DNA from: Aureimonas sp. ME7
Lineage (GTDB): Bacteria; Pseudomonadota; Alphaproteobacteria; Rhizobiales; Rhizobiaceae
Length of the DNA: 64,000 bases
Assembly: GCF_903970965.1 (NCBI RefSeq)
Contig: NZ_CAJCKW010000015.1
Span: forward strand, 1-64,000
Direction: 5' to 3'
A model generated the notes under the pieces. That model ran no database searches, had not been told where the DNA came from, and saw only the letters and a list, made by a program, of their open reading frames with translations. Shown piece after piece: positions 19,653 through 29,282 of the stretch (its first letter is position 1; each line of letters opens with the position of its first letter). The translations under genes and the position numbers were made by a program.

Positions 19653-20273
19653 TCATCGGGACACCTGTCCCAGGAGCCCGGCCACGACGCGGCGCAGGTG
19701 CGGCTCGATGCGGGCGAGCTCGACGTCGCGCTCGAACTGGAGGCGCATCAGGAGCCCGTCGCCGATCGCGAACATCATCGTGAGGACGATGGGAATGTCG
19801 AGATCGGCGGCGATCTCGCCTCGCGTCTTCGCATCCTCCAGAACGGCGCGGAAGTTCTCGCGCACCGTGTTCTCGATCTCGCAGAATCTTGCGCCGACAG
19901 CGGTGTTGCGCAGCGATTCGGAATGGATCTCGACCATCAGCCCGCCGCTTTCGGGATCGCGCGAGGCGGCGAGATAGTCCATGGCCGTCGCCACCATCCG
20001 GTCGAGAAGCGGGCCGGGGCGCTGGAGGGCGGCCGTGCATTCGCCGGCGCCCACCTGCTGCTCCTCGGCGATCGCCCCTATGATCGCGTCCTTGGAGGGA
20101 AAATAGCGATACAGGGCGCCGGGGCTCATCTGCGCCTCGGCGCAGATCTGATTCATCGAAGCGCCGTGGAATCCCCAGCGCGCGAAGCAGACGCGGGCGG
20201 CCGAAAGGATCTGCGCCCGCCGCTGGTCTCCGAGCGAGGGTTCGACAGGCGATGGGGCTTCGGCAACGGACAC
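19653..20273 (-). CDS. TetR/AcrR-family transcriptional repressor of the acrAB operon
   Basis: The protein is ~206 residues. Its N-terminal TetR helix-turn-helix is clear: QILSAARVCFARWGFHGASM then AQMSPGALYRYFPSKDAII. The C-terminal half is a variable ligand-binding domain. It is the first gene of a tetR-acrA-acrB operon and a palindromic operator sits at its start, so autoregulation is likely. No ATG is available; GTG 20273 is chosen over TTG 20285 because the operator covers the latter. Confidence 0.92.
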   Translation of the reverse strand: MSVAEAPSPVEPSLGDQRRAQILSAARVCFARWGFHGASMNQICAEAQMSPGALYRYFPSKDAIIGAIAEEQQVGAGECTAALQRPGPLLDRMVATAMDYLAASRDPESGGLMVEIHSESLRNTAVGARFCEIENTVRENFRAVLEDAKTRGEIAADLDIPIVLTMMFAIGDGLLMRLQFERDVELARIEPHLRRVVAGLLGQVSR

Positions 20274-20283
20274 GCAAGGATCC

Positions 20284-20315
20284 AAGTATGAGAGCGAACG
20301 ATCGTTCTCATACTT
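20284..20315. promoter_or_regulatory. Palindromic operator at the tetR-acrAB start
   Basis: The outer arms AAGTATGAG and CTCATACTT are perfect inverted repeats, and within them GAACGATCGTTC is a perfect 12-bp palindrome offset by 4 nt. Its place at the tetR start and the AACG..CGTT core are typical of TetR operators. Confidence 0.75.
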
Positions 20316-20381
20316 CGGCTGGATCGATTTGTCGAGATCGTGATGGCTGTGGGTTCGATTTCGACCGCCGGCCGAGGCGGG

Positions 20382-20666
20382 TCAGATCGTGTCGTTGGCG
20401 GGACGGGGAGCCGGCGGCGCGTCTACCGGCGCTTGGCTCGCAAAGGCGCGCAGCACGGCCCGTGCGGTCGATCGCCGCGCCATCATGGACGCCAGAAGCG
20501 GGCGCTGCAGCGCGGACAGGGAAAGAAGCGTGCGCGCTTCCGACGAGGACGCACGAGCGCGCCCGCCCATCAGCCCGGCACGTCCCGCGTCCGGTCGAAT
20601 CCCTCCGGAAGGGGTGGCGGAGCCTCCCCCCGGACGGGATGGATCGGGAAAGCGCAGGATCTTCAT
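20382..20666 (-). CDS. Small hypothetical protein, doubtful
   Basis: A possible 94-residue protein starting MKILRFPDPSRP and ending RPANDTI, basic and rich in Ala/Arg/Pro, with one helical Leu/Ala/Arg segment. No family is recognised and there is no clear ribosome-binding site, so it may be a shadow frame. The rest of 20316-21038 shows no gene. Confidence 0.3.
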   Translation of the reverse strand: MKILRFPDPSRPGGGSATPSGGIRPDAGRAGLMGGRARASSSEARTLLSLSALQRPLLASMMARRSTARAVLRAFASQAPVDAPPAPRPANDTI

Positions 20667-20806
20667 CGCACCGGTCGATAGCGTGGCACCCCCGTTTGAA
20701 CGCGATCGGAGGCTGATCCATCCAGCCATACGCCCGGATGCTGAAAAGAGTGTTGGGAAAGACGCTTAACGAAAGGTGGCGTGCTCGTTTCTCCAGGGGC
20801 GAAAGC

Positions 20807-20835
20807 TTGACAAGCTCAAGTGAGGCTGGTTCAAG
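20807..20835 (+). promoter_or_regulatory. Candidate promoter upstream of ffh
   Basis: A perfect -35 hexamer TTGACA (20807-20812) is followed after 17 nt by a weak -10 TTCAAG (20830-20835). It lies about 200 nt before ffh in a stretch without other genes. The -10 match is poor. Confidence 0.3.
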
Positions 20836-21038
20836 CCTTCCAACTCCAAGCGTTCGTCTTTCGTCCGCGACCCGCCGACCATGCCCCTTTCCCCCGCGAA
20901 AGCCGCATGGAGGTCCCCATCCGCCAGCGAGTTTCGCCCGCGGATGCGTTTCCGTTTGGCGCGTCATCGGCTGGCGTCGGGTGCCGCGAGTTCCCATTCT
21001 CCGGGAAGTTCCTTCTCGAGAAAAGGCGAAGGCTTCGC

Positions 21039-22601
21039 ATGTTCGAATCGCTCCAGGACCGGCTCGGGTCCATCCTGAACGGCCTCACCGGCCGCGGCGC
21101 CCTGTCCGACAACGATGTCGCGGCGGCGCTGCGCGAGGTGCGCCGCGCGCTTCTGGAAGCCGACGTGTCGCTGGAAGTCGTGCGCTCCTTCACCGACCGG
21201 GTGCGCGAGAAGGCCGTCGGGGCTCAGATCGTCAAGTCGATCAAGCCCGGTCAGATGGTCGTCAAGATCGTCCACGACGAACTGGTCGCGACGCTCGGGT
21301 CCGATCAGGTCGCGATCGACCTCAACGCGCCCGCCCCCGTCACCATCATGATGGTCGGCCTCCAGGGCTCGGGCAAGACCACCACCACGGGCAAGATCGC
21401 CAAGCGCCTGACGGAGCGCCAGAAGAAGCGCGTCCTGATGGCCTCGCTCGACACGCGCCGTCCGGCCGCCCAGGAGCAGCTTCGCGTGCTCGGCGAGCAG
21501 ACCGGCGTCCAGACCCTGCCGGTGATACAGGGGCAGGGCCCGGTCGAGATCGCCTCCCGCGCCGCCCAGGCCGCCCGCCTCGGCGGCTACGACGTCCTGA
21601 TCCTCGACACCGCCGGCCGCACGCATATCGACGAGCCGCTGATGGTCGAGATGGCGGAGATCAAGGCCCGCTCCGCCCCTCACGAGATCCTTCTCGTCGC
21701 CGACAGCCTCACCGGCCAGGACGCGGTGAACCTCGCCCGCTCCTTCGACGAGCGCGTCGGCATTTCCGGCATCGTCCTCACCCGCGTCGACGGCGACGGG
21801 CGCGGGGGCGCGGCGCTTTCCATGCGCGCCGTCACCGGCAAGCCGATCAAGCTCATCGGCACCGGCGAGAAGATGGACGCGCTGGAGGAGTTCCACCCCG
21901 GCCGCATCGCCGACCGCATCCTCGGCATGGGCGACATCGTTTCGCTCGTCGAGAAGGCCGCCGAAAACATCGACGCGGAACAGGCCGCGGCGATGGCCAG
22001 GAAGATGCAGTCGGGCAAGTTCGACCTCGACGATCTCGCCGCCCAGATCGGCCAGATGCAGAAGCTCGGCGGCATGGGCGGCGTCATGGGTATGATGCCC
22101 GGCATGGGCAAGATGAAGGACCAGATCGCCGCCGCCGGTCTCGACGACAAGCTCCTGAAGCGCCAGCTCGCGATCATCTCATCGATGACCAAGTGGGAGC
22201 GCGCCAATCCGGACGCGCTCAAGCACTCGCGCAAGAAGCGCATCGCCGCCGGCTCCGGCACCAGCGCTGCCGATCTCAACAAGCTCCTCAAGATGCACCG
22301 CCAGATGGCCGACATGATGAAGTCCATGGGCGGCAAGGGGGGCAAGGGCACCGGCATCATGGGCAAGCTGATGGGCGGCCTCGGCTCCAAGATGGGTCTG
22401 CCGCCCGGCATGGGCGGCGGCATGCCGGACCTGTCCAAGATGGACCCCAAGCAGCTCGAGGAAATGGCGAAAGCCATGCAGAAGGGCGGGCTCGGAAGCC
22501 TGGGCGGCGGCCTGCCTCCCGGCTTGGGAGGCGGCGGCCTGCCGGGCCTTCCCGGCGGCGGCTTCCCCGGACTTCCCGGCCTGCCCGGCCGGAAGAAATA
22601 A
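21039..22601 (+). CDS. ffh: Signal recognition particle protein Ffh
   Basis: The 520-residue SRP54 homologue targets membrane proteins co-translationally with 4.5S RNA and FtsY. The N-domain ([14 protein letters not shown]) is followed by the GTPase domain with [31 protein letters not shown] and [10 protein letters not shown]. The Met-rich M-domain follows ([19 protein letters not shown]). It is longer than E. coli Ffh (453) because of a Gly/Leu/Pro-rich C-terminal tail, common in alphaproteobacteria. Start ATG 21039 fits MFESLQDRL. Confidence 0.97.
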   Translation: MFESLQDRLGSILNGLTGRGALSDNDVAAALREVRRALLEADVSLEVVRSFTDRVREKAVGAQIVKSIKPGQMVVKIVHDELVATLGSDQVAIDLNAPAPVTIMMVGLQGSGKTTTTGKIAKRLTERQKKRVLMASLDTRRPAAQEQLRVLGEQTGVQTLPVIQGQGPVEIASRAAQAARLGGYDVLILDTAGRTHIDEPLMVEMAEIKARSAPHEILLVADSLTGQDAVNLARSFDERVGISGIVLTRVDGDGRGGAALSMRAVTGKPIKLIGTGEKMDALEEFHPGRIADRILGMGDIVSLVEKAAENIDAEQAAAMARKMQSGKFDLDDLAAQIGQMQKLGGMGGVMGMMPGMGKMKDQIAAAGLDDKLLKRQLAIISSMTKWERANPDALKHSRKKRIAAGSGTSAADLNKLLKMHRQMADMMKSMGGKGGKGTGIMGKLMGGLGSKMGLPPGMGGGMPDLSKMDPKQLEEMAKAMQKGGLGSLGGGLPPGLGGGGLPGLPGGGFPGLPGLPGRKK

Positions 22602-22707
22602 GGGCGGGATCTCCCGCTCCGAACTCAAACCCGAACCAGACCAACCGGATCGCGGCGCCCAAAATCGCAAGGCGCCCCGTTCCCGAGACCCAGAAGGAAG
22701 TTCTCCG

Positions 22708-23094
22708 ATGCCCCTGAAGATGCGCCTTGCCCGTGCCGGCTCCAAGAAGCGCCCCTACTACCATATCGTGGTGGCCGACGCCCGTGCGCCGCGCGACGGC
22801 CGCTTTGTCGAGACGGTCGGCTCCTGGAACCCGATGCTGCCCAAGGACGCCCAGCGCGTCACCCTCAAGGAAGACCGCGTGAAGCATTGGCTCGGTCACG
22901 GCGCCCAGCCGACCGACCGCGTCCTGCGCTTCCTCGACCAGGCCGGCATCGCCAACCGCGAGACGAAGGCCAACCCGACCAAGGGCCTGCCCGGCAAGAA
23001 GGCGCAGGAGCGCGAGGCCGAGCGCAAGCAGCGCGAGGAAGACGCCCGCGAGGCCGCCGAGAAGGCTGCGGCCGAGACCGCTTCGGCCGAGTAA
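22708..23094 (+). CDS. rpsP: 30S ribosomal protein S16
   Basis: The 128-residue ribosomal protein has the usual start ([20 protein letters not shown] after MPLK) and [20 protein letters not shown] ~45-residue charged Glu/Lys/Ala C-terminal extension is typical of alphaproteobacteria. It lies 106 nt after ffh and ends at a strong terminator. Confidence 0.97.
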   Translation: MPLKMRLARAGSKKRPYYHIVVADARAPRDGRFVETVGSWNPMLPKDAQRVTLKEDRVKHWLGHGAQPTDRVLRFLDQAGIANRETKANPTKGLPGKKAQEREAERKQREEDAREAAEKAAAETASAE

Positions 23095-23123
23095 GCTTCT
23101 TTACGTTTCGACGCTAGATTGTG

Positions 23124-23160
23124 CGGCGCGCCGGCTTCGATCGGCGCGCCGTTTTCGTTT
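23124..23160 (+). terminator. Intrinsic terminator after rpsP
   Basis: Two copies of the self-complementary CGGCGCGCCG pair across an 8-nt loop and are followed by TTTTCGTTT. This separates rpsP from the GGDEF gene and rimM. Confidence 0.88.
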
Positions 23161-23203
23161 GCCGTTTCGTAGCTTGAAAAAACGGCGCTCCCGAGGTGCC
23201 GTC

Positions 23204-24700
23204 ATGTCGCGCTTGTTGTCCGAGCCTTCGCTCGATGTTCAGGGCCCCGATCTCTTCGAACTCGCCCCCGTTCCCTTGTGGCTGGAGGACTGGAGCGCCA
23301 TCCGCGCCCGGCTGGACGAATGGCGTGGCGGCGGTGTGGAGGATCTGGACGCCTTTCTTCTGGCCGATCCCGAGCGCGTTCTCGCCTGCGCGCGGGCCAT
23401 CCGCATCGTCAAGGTGAACGACGCCGTCCTCCAACTGCTCGGCGCGCGCGACGCAGGGCATCTGATGGCGAACCTCGACCGCGTCTTCCAGGGTGCCATG
23501 CTGGAGAACCATCGCCACGAGCTCGTTCAGCTTTGGTCCGGCCGGCCATCCTTCACCAGCCAGGCGGTGAACTACACGCTGGACGGCCGCCCGCTCGACA
23601 TCCAGCTGAAGGGGCGCGTCCTGCCGGGCCACGAGACCGACTGGTCGCGCATTCTGGTGATGACGGAGGACGTCACGGCGCGCGAGGGCGCGCGGCGCGC
23701 GCTCGCGGCGAGCGAGGCCTATGCCAACGGCCTGTTCGAGCACTCGCCGGTGTCGCTCTGGGTGGAGGACTTTTCCGCGATCCGCGATCTCCTGGACGAC
23801 GTCCGCGCCACGGGCATCGGCGATTTCCGCACCTTTCTCGACGTGCATCCCGACTTCGTGTCGCGCTGCATGAGCGAGGTCCGGACGCTCAAGGTCAACC
23901 GACAGACGCTCCTGACCTTCGGCGCCCCCGATCTCGCCGCCCTGATGGAGCGGCGCGACGACATCTTCCGGGACCGGCGGCGCGGCCCCTTCGTCGAGCA
24001 GCTCGTCGATCTCTGGGACGGCCGGCTGACCCAATCGCGCGAGGTGGTGAACTATTCGCTGGCCGGCGAGGAGATGCATTTCGTCAAGCAGATCTCGGTC
24101 CTGCCCGGCCACGAGCACGACTGGGCCGAGGTCCAGGTCGCGCTCACCGACATCACCGCCCGCAAGAAGGCCGAGGCCTATCTCGAATATCTCGGCAAGC
24201 ACGACGTCCTGACCAAGCTCTTCAACCGTTCCTTCTACGTGGACGAGATGAACCGGATCGAACGGCGCAAGCTGGAGCCGGTCAGCGTCCTGGTGGCCGA
24301 TCTCAACGGGTTGAAGCTTCTCAACGACCGGATGGGCCATGGCGTCGGCGACACGCTTCTGCGGCGTGCCGGGGAGGTTCTGGGCGAAGCCGTTCAGAAG
24401 CCCTGGCATGCCGCGCGCATCGGCGGCGACGAGTTCGCCGTGCTCCTGCCCGGCGGCGGGCCGGTCGAGGTGGAAAGCATGCGCCAGTCGATCGAGGATC
24501 TCTGCGAGATCAACAACCAGTTCTATCCCGGCGAGCGTCTGTCGCTTTCCATGGGCACGGCCACCCAGCGCTTAGGCGAGCGGCTGGAGGAAACCGTCCA
24601 GCGCGCCGACCTTCGCATGTACGAGGCCAAGCGACGCTACTACGAAGCGGGAGGACTCGACCGGCGCCACGATCCCGGCCGGCGGGCAGCGGAGACTTGA
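23204..24700 (+). CDS. Diguanylate cyclase with two tandem PAS-like sensor domains
   Basis: The 498-residue cytosolic protein probably makes cyclic di-GMP. Residues ~15-155 and ~180-320 are a tandem duplication (APVPLWLEDWSAIRARL versus SPVSLWVEDFSAIRDLL), each ending in a PAS C-cap (VTAREGARRAL, ITARKKAEAYL). The GGDEF domain follows with intact catalytic RIGGDEFAVLLPG. No RxxD inhibitory site is visible five residues before GGDEF. There is no EAL domain or membrane segment. GAGGTG precedes ATG 23204. Confidence 0.9.
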   Translation: MSRLLSEPSLDVQGPDLFELAPVPLWLEDWSAIRARLDEWRGGGVEDLDAFLLADPERVLACARAIRIVKVNDAVLQLLGARDAGHLMANLDRVFQGAMLENHRHELVQLWSGRPSFTSQAVNYTLDGRPLDIQLKGRVLPGHETDWSRILVMTEDVTAREGARRALAASEAYANGLFEHSPVSLWVEDFSAIRDLLDDVRATGIGDFRTFLDVHPDFVSRCMSEVRTLKVNRQTLLTFGAPDLAALMERRDDIFRDRRRGPFVEQLVDLWDGRLTQSREVVNYSLAGEEMHFVKQISVLPGHEHDWAEVQVALTDITARKKAEAYLEYLGKHDVLTKLFNRSFYVDEMNRIERRKLEPVSVLVADLNGLKLLNDRMGHGVGDTLLRRAGEVLGEAVQKPWHAARIGGDEFAVLLPGGGPVEVESMRQSIEDLCEINNQFYPGERLSLSMGTATQRLGERLEETVQRADLRMYEAKRRYYEAGGLDRRHDPGRRAAET

Positions 24701-24758
24701 CGCGGCGTGCCCTGGCCGGGCAAGCAACCGGACAAAGCCCCGAACCGGATCCCCGCCC

Positions 24759-25307
24759 GTGACGCAGACACAACGCGAACCCGTATTGATGGCCGTGATC
24801 GGCGGTGCGCACGGCATCAAGGGCGAGGTGCGCGTGCGCTCGCTCACAAAGGAGCCCGAGGATCTCGGCGCCTACGGGCCGCTCTTCGACGCTAAGGGCC
24901 GCACGTTCACGGTGGCGTCGGCACGGGCGCAGAAGAACGTCGTGGTGGCGCGCTTCCGCGAGGTCGGCGATCGCAACGCCGCCGAACTCCTGAACGGCAC
25001 CGAACTCTTCGTCGACCGCTCCGCCCTGCCCGAGGAGGGCGAGGACGAGTTCTACCACGCCGATCTCGTCGGCCTCGTCGCCCGCACGACGGACGGACGG
25101 GTGATCGGCGAAGTGGTGGCCTTCCACGACTTCGGCGCCGGCGACATCCTGGAGATCGCGCCGGACGACGGTGCGAGCGTGATGATCCCGTTCACGCAGA
25201 GCGCCGTGCCGGAAGTCGATCTGGAACTCGGCTTTCTCGTGGTGGAACCGGTCGCCGCCGGTCTCGAAGGCGCGGTGGAGGCGAGGGAAGGCGAAGGCGA
25301 CGCCTGA
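24759..25307 (+). CDS. rimM: 16S rRNA processing protein RimM
   Basis: The 182-residue 30S maturation factor has the N-terminal RimM domain (MAVIGGAHGIKGEVRVRSLT) and a C-terminal PRC-barrel (YHADLVGLVAR to FTQSAVPEVDLE). It binds S19 and helps 16S 3'-domain maturation. The GTG at 24759 gives the usual length; ATG 24789 would trim ten residues. trmD and rplS, its usual downstream partners, do not follow. Confidence 0.95.
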   Translation: MTQTQREPVLMAVIGGAHGIKGEVRVRSLTKEPEDLGAYGPLFDAKGRTFTVASARAQKNVVVARFREVGDRNAAELLNGTELFVDRSALPEEGEDEFYHADLVGLVARTTDGRVIGEVVAFHDFGAGDILEIAPDDGASVMIPFTQSAVPEVDLELGFLVVEPVAAGLEGAVEAREGEGDA

Positions 25308-25433
25308 CCCCTTCCGAGGCCCCGTCGACCCTTCCGGTGACCACCTCGGTTCGCGCCCGTTAGGGCGATGCAAACGGTTGTGACCGGATACTCGCCGCCT
25401 GACGACCTCCGGAGGAATGGGAGCTTGAAGCAT

Positions 25434-26867
25434 ATGGCATCAGTCGAGAAGGCCGAGCTTCTTCATCCCGTCGTGATCGCGGGAGGCTCGGGCACGAGAC
25501 TGTGGCCGGTGTCGCGCGACACCATGCCCAAGCAGTTCGTCTCGCTTCTCGATTCGGGACGCTCGACCTTCGAGGAAACGATCCTGCGCGTTTCGGGCGA
25601 GGGCTTCGCCAAGCCGATCGTCGTGACCCATTCCGACTTCCGCTTCGTGGTGGCCGAGCAGCTCGCGGGCCTCGGCGTCGAGGCCGAGATCGTGCTGGAG
25701 CCCGAGCGCCGCGATTCGGCCGCGGCCGTCGCCGTCGGCGCGCTTCTGGTGGCGCGGCGCGACGCCGACGCCGTCTGTCTCGTGCTGGCGGCCGACCATC
25801 TCATTCCCGACCGCGACCTCTTCGTCGCCGATTGCCGCGCGGCCGCGCGCGCCGCCTCCACAGACAACCGGATCATGCTGCTCGGCATCGAGCCGACCGG
25901 CCCTTCCACCGCCTATGGCTACATCGCGCCGGGCGAGCCCTTGGGCGAGGCGGGCGCCTTCCACGTCAACCGTTTTGCCGAAAAGCCGGATGCCGAAACG
26001 GCGGAAATCTACGTGGCGAACGGCTATCGCTGGAATTCGGGCAACTTCCTGTTTCCCGCCGGCCTGATGCTGGACGAGCTCGCCGAGTTCGCCCCCGCCG
26101 TGCTCGGCGCCACGCGCGGTGCCGTCGACGACGCGATGCGCGATCTCGACTTCCTGCGCCTCGATGCGACCGCCTTCGGCGCGGCCCCGCGCATCTCGAT
26201 CGACTATGCGGTGATGGAGAAGACGCGCAGGGCCGGCGTTCTCGCCGCCCGCTTCCGCTGGTCCGACATCGGCTCCTGGGACGCGATGTTCGACGTCAAG
26301 GCGAAGGACGCGAGCGGCAACGTCCTGGAAGGGCCGGTCAGCGTCCTCGATACGCGCGCTTCCTTCGTGCGCTCCGACGAGGTGCTGACCACCGTCATCG
26401 GCCTCGACGACGTCGTGGTGGTGACGACGCCGGACGCCGTCCTCGTGTCGTCGCGCGCGCGCGCCGGCGAGGTCAAGACGCTGGTCGCCCAGCTCCACCG
26501 CGAAACCCGCCCCGAGGCGGGCCAGCATCGCCGCATCCATCGCCCCTGGGGCTGGTATCAGCGCATCGACATCGGCGACCGCTTCCAAGTCAAGCACATC
26601 ACCGTCAAGCCCGGCGGCATCCTCAGCCTCCAGCGCCATCACCACCGGGCCGAGCATTGGGTCGTGGTACACGGCACGGCCGAGGTGACGATCGACGGCA
26701 CGGTGAAGTTCTACCACGAGAACGAGGCGGCCTATCTGCCGATCGGCTGCACCCATCGCCTTCACAATCCCGGCAAGATCCCGTTGAAGCTGATCGAGGT
26801 CCAGGTCGGCTCCTATACGGGCGAGGACGACATCGTGCGCCTCGAGGACGTCTACGCCAGGTCCTGA
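25434..26867 (+). CDS. manC: Mannose-1-phosphate guanylyltransferase / mannose-6-phosphate isomerase
   Basis: The 477-residue bifunctional enzyme makes GDP-mannose for polysaccharides. The N-terminal nucleotidyltransferase has VIAGGSGTRLWPVSRDTMPKQF near residue 13 and FAEKPD; the C-terminal cupin phosphomannose isomerase has WGWYQRIDIGDRFQVKHI, LQRHHHRAEHWVVV and GCTHRLHNPG. The start is uncertain by three codons: ATG 25434 is used, but TTG 25425 lies 9 nt behind a GGAGG. The next gene, a phosphomannomutase, completes the pathway. Confidence 0.96.
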   Translation: MASVEKAELLHPVVIAGGSGTRLWPVSRDTMPKQFVSLLDSGRSTFEETILRVSGEGFAKPIVVTHSDFRFVVAEQLAGLGVEAEIVLEPERRDSAAAVAVGALLVARRDADAVCLVLAADHLIPDRDLFVADCRAAARAASTDNRIMLLGIEPTGPSTAYGYIAPGEPLGEAGAFHVNRFAEKPDAETAEIYVANGYRWNSGNFLFPAGLMLDELAEFAPAVLGATRGAVDDAMRDLDFLRLDATAFGAAPRISIDYAVMEKTRRAGVLAARFRWSDIGSWDAMFDVKAKDASGNVLEGPVSVLDTRASFVRSDEVLTTVIGLDDVVVVTTPDAVLVSSRARAGEVKTLVAQLHRETRPEAGQHRRIHRPWGWYQRIDIGDRFQVKHITVKPGGILSLQRHHHRAEHWVVVHGTAEVTIDGTVKFYHENEAAYLPIGCTHRLHNPGKIPLKLIEVQVGSYTGEDDIVRLEDVYARS

Positions 26868-26909
26868 CGCCCGGCGCGCCTGCCCCTTGCCGATCCGGGA
26901 ACGCCGTCG

Positions 26910-28337
26910 ATGAGCAGCCTGAAATTTGGAACCAGCGGCCTGCGCGGCCTCGTCGTCGATCTCGTCGGCGAACCGGCCGCCGACTGGACGGGCGCGTTTC
27001 TTGCGCATTTGGAGAAGGCGGGCCTGGCGCCGGCCTCGCGCGAGGTGCTGGTCGGCCGGGATCTGCGTTCGTCCAGCCCCGAGATCGCCGGCAATGCCCT
27101 CGGTCGCGCGTCGGCCCTCGGCTGGCAGGCGCTCGACTGCGGCGCCCTGCCGACACCCGCCCTCGCGCTGGAAGCGCTGCGCCGGGGCGCGGCGGCCGTG
27201 ATGGTGACGGGAAGCCACATCCCGGACGACCGCAACGGGTTGAAGTTCTATCGTCCGGACGGCGAGATCACCAAGGACGACGAGGCGGGCATCCGCGCCG
27301 CCTTTGAACGCGGGTCGGCGGGGAGCCTGCCGGACGGACAGGGGAGCGTGTCGCCTCTGGCGGGTCTCGATGCCGCCTATATCCGTCGCTACGCGGATTT
27401 CTTCGGTCCCGATGCCCTTCGGGGCCTTCGCATCGGCGTCTACCAGCAAAGCTCGGTGGCGCGCGATATCCTGATGGAGGCCCTCCGGGCACTGGGTGCC
27501 GAGGCGGAAGCCCTCGGTCGCGCCGATCGCTTCATCCCCGTCGACACCGAGGCGCACCGGCCGGAGGACCTCGAACTCTTGAGGCGATGGGCGACGGACG
27601 CTCGCTTCGACGCCATCGTTTCCACCGACGGCGATGCCGACCGACCGCTTGTCGCCGACGAGGCGGGCGGCGTTGTGCGCGGCGATCTTCTCGGACTTCT
27701 GACCGCGCGCCGGCTCGGCGCCGCCACCGTCGTCACGCCCGTCACCTCCTCCTCCAGTCTGGAGCGGGCGCCGTTTCTGCGCGAGGTCCTGCGCACGCGG
27801 GTCGGCTCGCCCTTCGTGATCGCGGGGATCGAGGAGGCCCGCCGGTCGGGCGCCGTCGTCGTCGGCTTCGAGGCCAATGGCGGCGTGCTCTTGGGCTCCG
27901 ACGTTGCGCACGAAGGGCGCATTCTCGCCGCCATGCCGACGCGCGACGCGCTTCTGCCGATCGTGGCGGTTCTGGCTGAAGCGAAGGCGCGGGGGCTTTC
28001 CCTGTCGCAACTCGTGGCCGACCTCAGCGCCGGCGCGGCGGCCGCCGATCGCCTGGAGCGCATTCCCCCTGAGCGGAGCGGGGCTTTCCTCGACATGCTG
28101 GCATTGTCCGGCGAAGAGGCGGAAGCGTTCTTCGCCGAGCGCAGCGCCGTCGCCGGCGTGAACACGTTCGACGGCGTTCGCGTCGGCCTGTCCGACGGCT
28201 CCACCGTGCATTACCGCGCGTCCGGCAACGCGCCGGAGCTGCGCTGCTACGTGGAAGCGGCAGGAGAAACGCAGGCCGCCGAACTCCTCGTCTGGGGCCT
28301 CGAGGCCGCGCGCCGACGAATGGAGCGCATGCCCTGA
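26910..28337 (+). CDS. manB: Phosphomannomutase / phosphoglucomutase family
   Basis: The 475-residue alpha-D-phosphohexomutase interconverts mannose 6- and 1-phosphate. The active serine loop is VTGSHIPDDRNGLKFY, the metal loop is STDGDADRP, the sugar loop is FEANGG and the phosphate loop is RASGNAPELR. It lies 42 nt after manC, giving a two-gene route to GDP-mannose. The stop overlaps the next start by one base. Confidence 0.95.
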   Translation: MSSLKFGTSGLRGLVVDLVGEPAADWTGAFLAHLEKAGLAPASREVLVGRDLRSSSPEIAGNALGRASALGWQALDCGALPTPALALEALRRGAAAVMVTGSHIPDDRNGLKFYRPDGEITKDDEAGIRAAFERGSAGSLPDGQGSVSPLAGLDAAYIRRYADFFGPDALRGLRIGVYQQSSVARDILMEALRALGAEAEALGRADRFIPVDTEAHRPEDLELLRRWATDARFDAIVSTDGDADRPLVADEAGGVVRGDLLGLLTARRLGAATVVTPVTSSSSLERAPFLREVLRTRVGSPFVIAGIEEARRSGAVVVGFEANGGVLLGSDVAHEGRILAAMPTRDALLPIVAVLAEAKARGLSLSQLVADLSAGAAAADRLERIPPERSGAFLDMLALSGEEAEAFFAERSAVAGVNTFDGVRVGLSDGSTVHYRASGNAPELRCYVEAAGETQAAELLVWGLEAARRRMERMP

Positions 28338-29227
28338 TGGAGGACGAGGGCGCCGAAGCGGGGAGCGATTCCAAGGCCAATCGATGGGATGCGACAAGAC
28401 CGGACTCGCCCGGGGGGGCGCGAACGCGTCGGTTCGGCATCATGGGCGGCGGCGGCACGCTCGCGCTTCGTCTTCTGGCCGTGGTCTTGCTCGGCGCGGC
28501 GGCGATGTATCTCGGGCTCGTCGGGGTGAAGCCCGATCCTGCGGCCGACGCTGGCGCCAGCGCCCCGGTCCGCGCCCCGATCATCCTTCCCGTCGCCCCG
28601 CTGCCCGCCGACATCGCGTCTCCGGCGCAAGCGCCGCCGCCCGAGCGCATGGAAGCGCCGGGACTTCTGCGCGATCTGCGGGCGCCCGGTGTCTCCGACG
28701 CGTTCATCCGAAGCGTGCGCGAGGCGCCCGACGCGATCTGCCGCGATCTGACGGCGAAGGGATGGGACGCCACCCCCTGGGCCCCGAGTCCGATGGGGCA
28801 GGGGAGCGAATGCACCGCCGGGCGCAGCTACGGGCCCAAGGGCGGGACCCGGAGCTTCGCGATCCTGCGAGGCGGAGAGACCTTGAGCGAGATCCGCATC
28901 AAGTTGAATCTCCTCGATGCCGGGACGAGACTGCAAGCCGCACGCGACGCGGCCGATCTCGTCGCGCACCTTTTCGAGCGCTGGCAATGGATGGGGGCGG
29001 AAAGCCTATCCACGCGCATCGCGGCCCTCGAACCGTTCGAGGAAACGCTCTTGGGCACCCGCATCCGCTTCAGCCGCGAATACGGCACCGCGGAGCGCTT
29101 CAACCTCCTTCTCGACGTACCGGCTTCGCCTACGTCGGAAGCCTCGCGAAGCTTCCGGCCTTCCCCCGAGAGCCGAAAGACCTTGTCCGCCCTGTTCGGC
29201 GACGCGGCAGTCTCCGAAACGCCGTAG
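28337..29227 (+). CDS. Membrane-anchored protein of unknown function coupled to manB
   Basis: A 296-residue protein with a basic N-terminus, one membrane helix (LALRLLAVVLLGAAAMYLGL, about residues 41-60), a Pro/Ala linker and a ~190-residue domain predicted outside the membrane. Two cysteines (AICRDL and SECTAG) could form a disulfide. Its ATG overlaps the manB stop (TGATG), so it is translationally coupled to GDP-mannose synthesis and may act in export or modification of a mannose-containing polymer. No family is recognised with confidence. Confidence 0.85.
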   Translation: MEDEGAEAGSDSKANRWDATRPDSPGGARTRRFGIMGGGGTLALRLLAVVLLGAAAMYLGLVGVKPDPAADAGASAPVRAPIILPVAPLPADIASPAQAPPPERMEAPGLLRDLRAPGVSDAFIRSVREAPDAICRDLTAKGWDATPWAPSPMGQGSECTAGRSYGPKGGTRSFAILRGGETLSEIRIKLNLLDAGTRLQAARDAADLVAHLFERWQWMGAESLSTRIAALEPFEETLLGTRIRFSREYGTAERFNLLLDVPASPTSEASRSFRPSPESRKTLSALFGDAAVSETP

Positions 29228-29282
29228 AGCCGATCGGCATTCGGGCTTTCCGGTCAGCAATGGACTGAAGACAGAAGCCTGC

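Noticed and set aside
14990-19783. A ~1600-codon open frame on the plus strand opposite acrB and acrA
   Set aside because: It mirrors the codon bias of the real minus-strand genes, is His/Arg/Asp-rich low-complexity sequence and has no domain. The minus-strand genes have clear families.
20308-20997. A ~230-codon minus-strand frame upstream of ffh
   Set aside because: Arg/Pro/Gly-rich translation without domain or ribosome site; only the shorter 94-codon frame in another phase was kept, at low confidence.
25440-28397. A ~985-codon open frame opposite manC and manB
   Set aside because: Same cause: a GC-rich antisense shadow with compositionally biased translation and no family.
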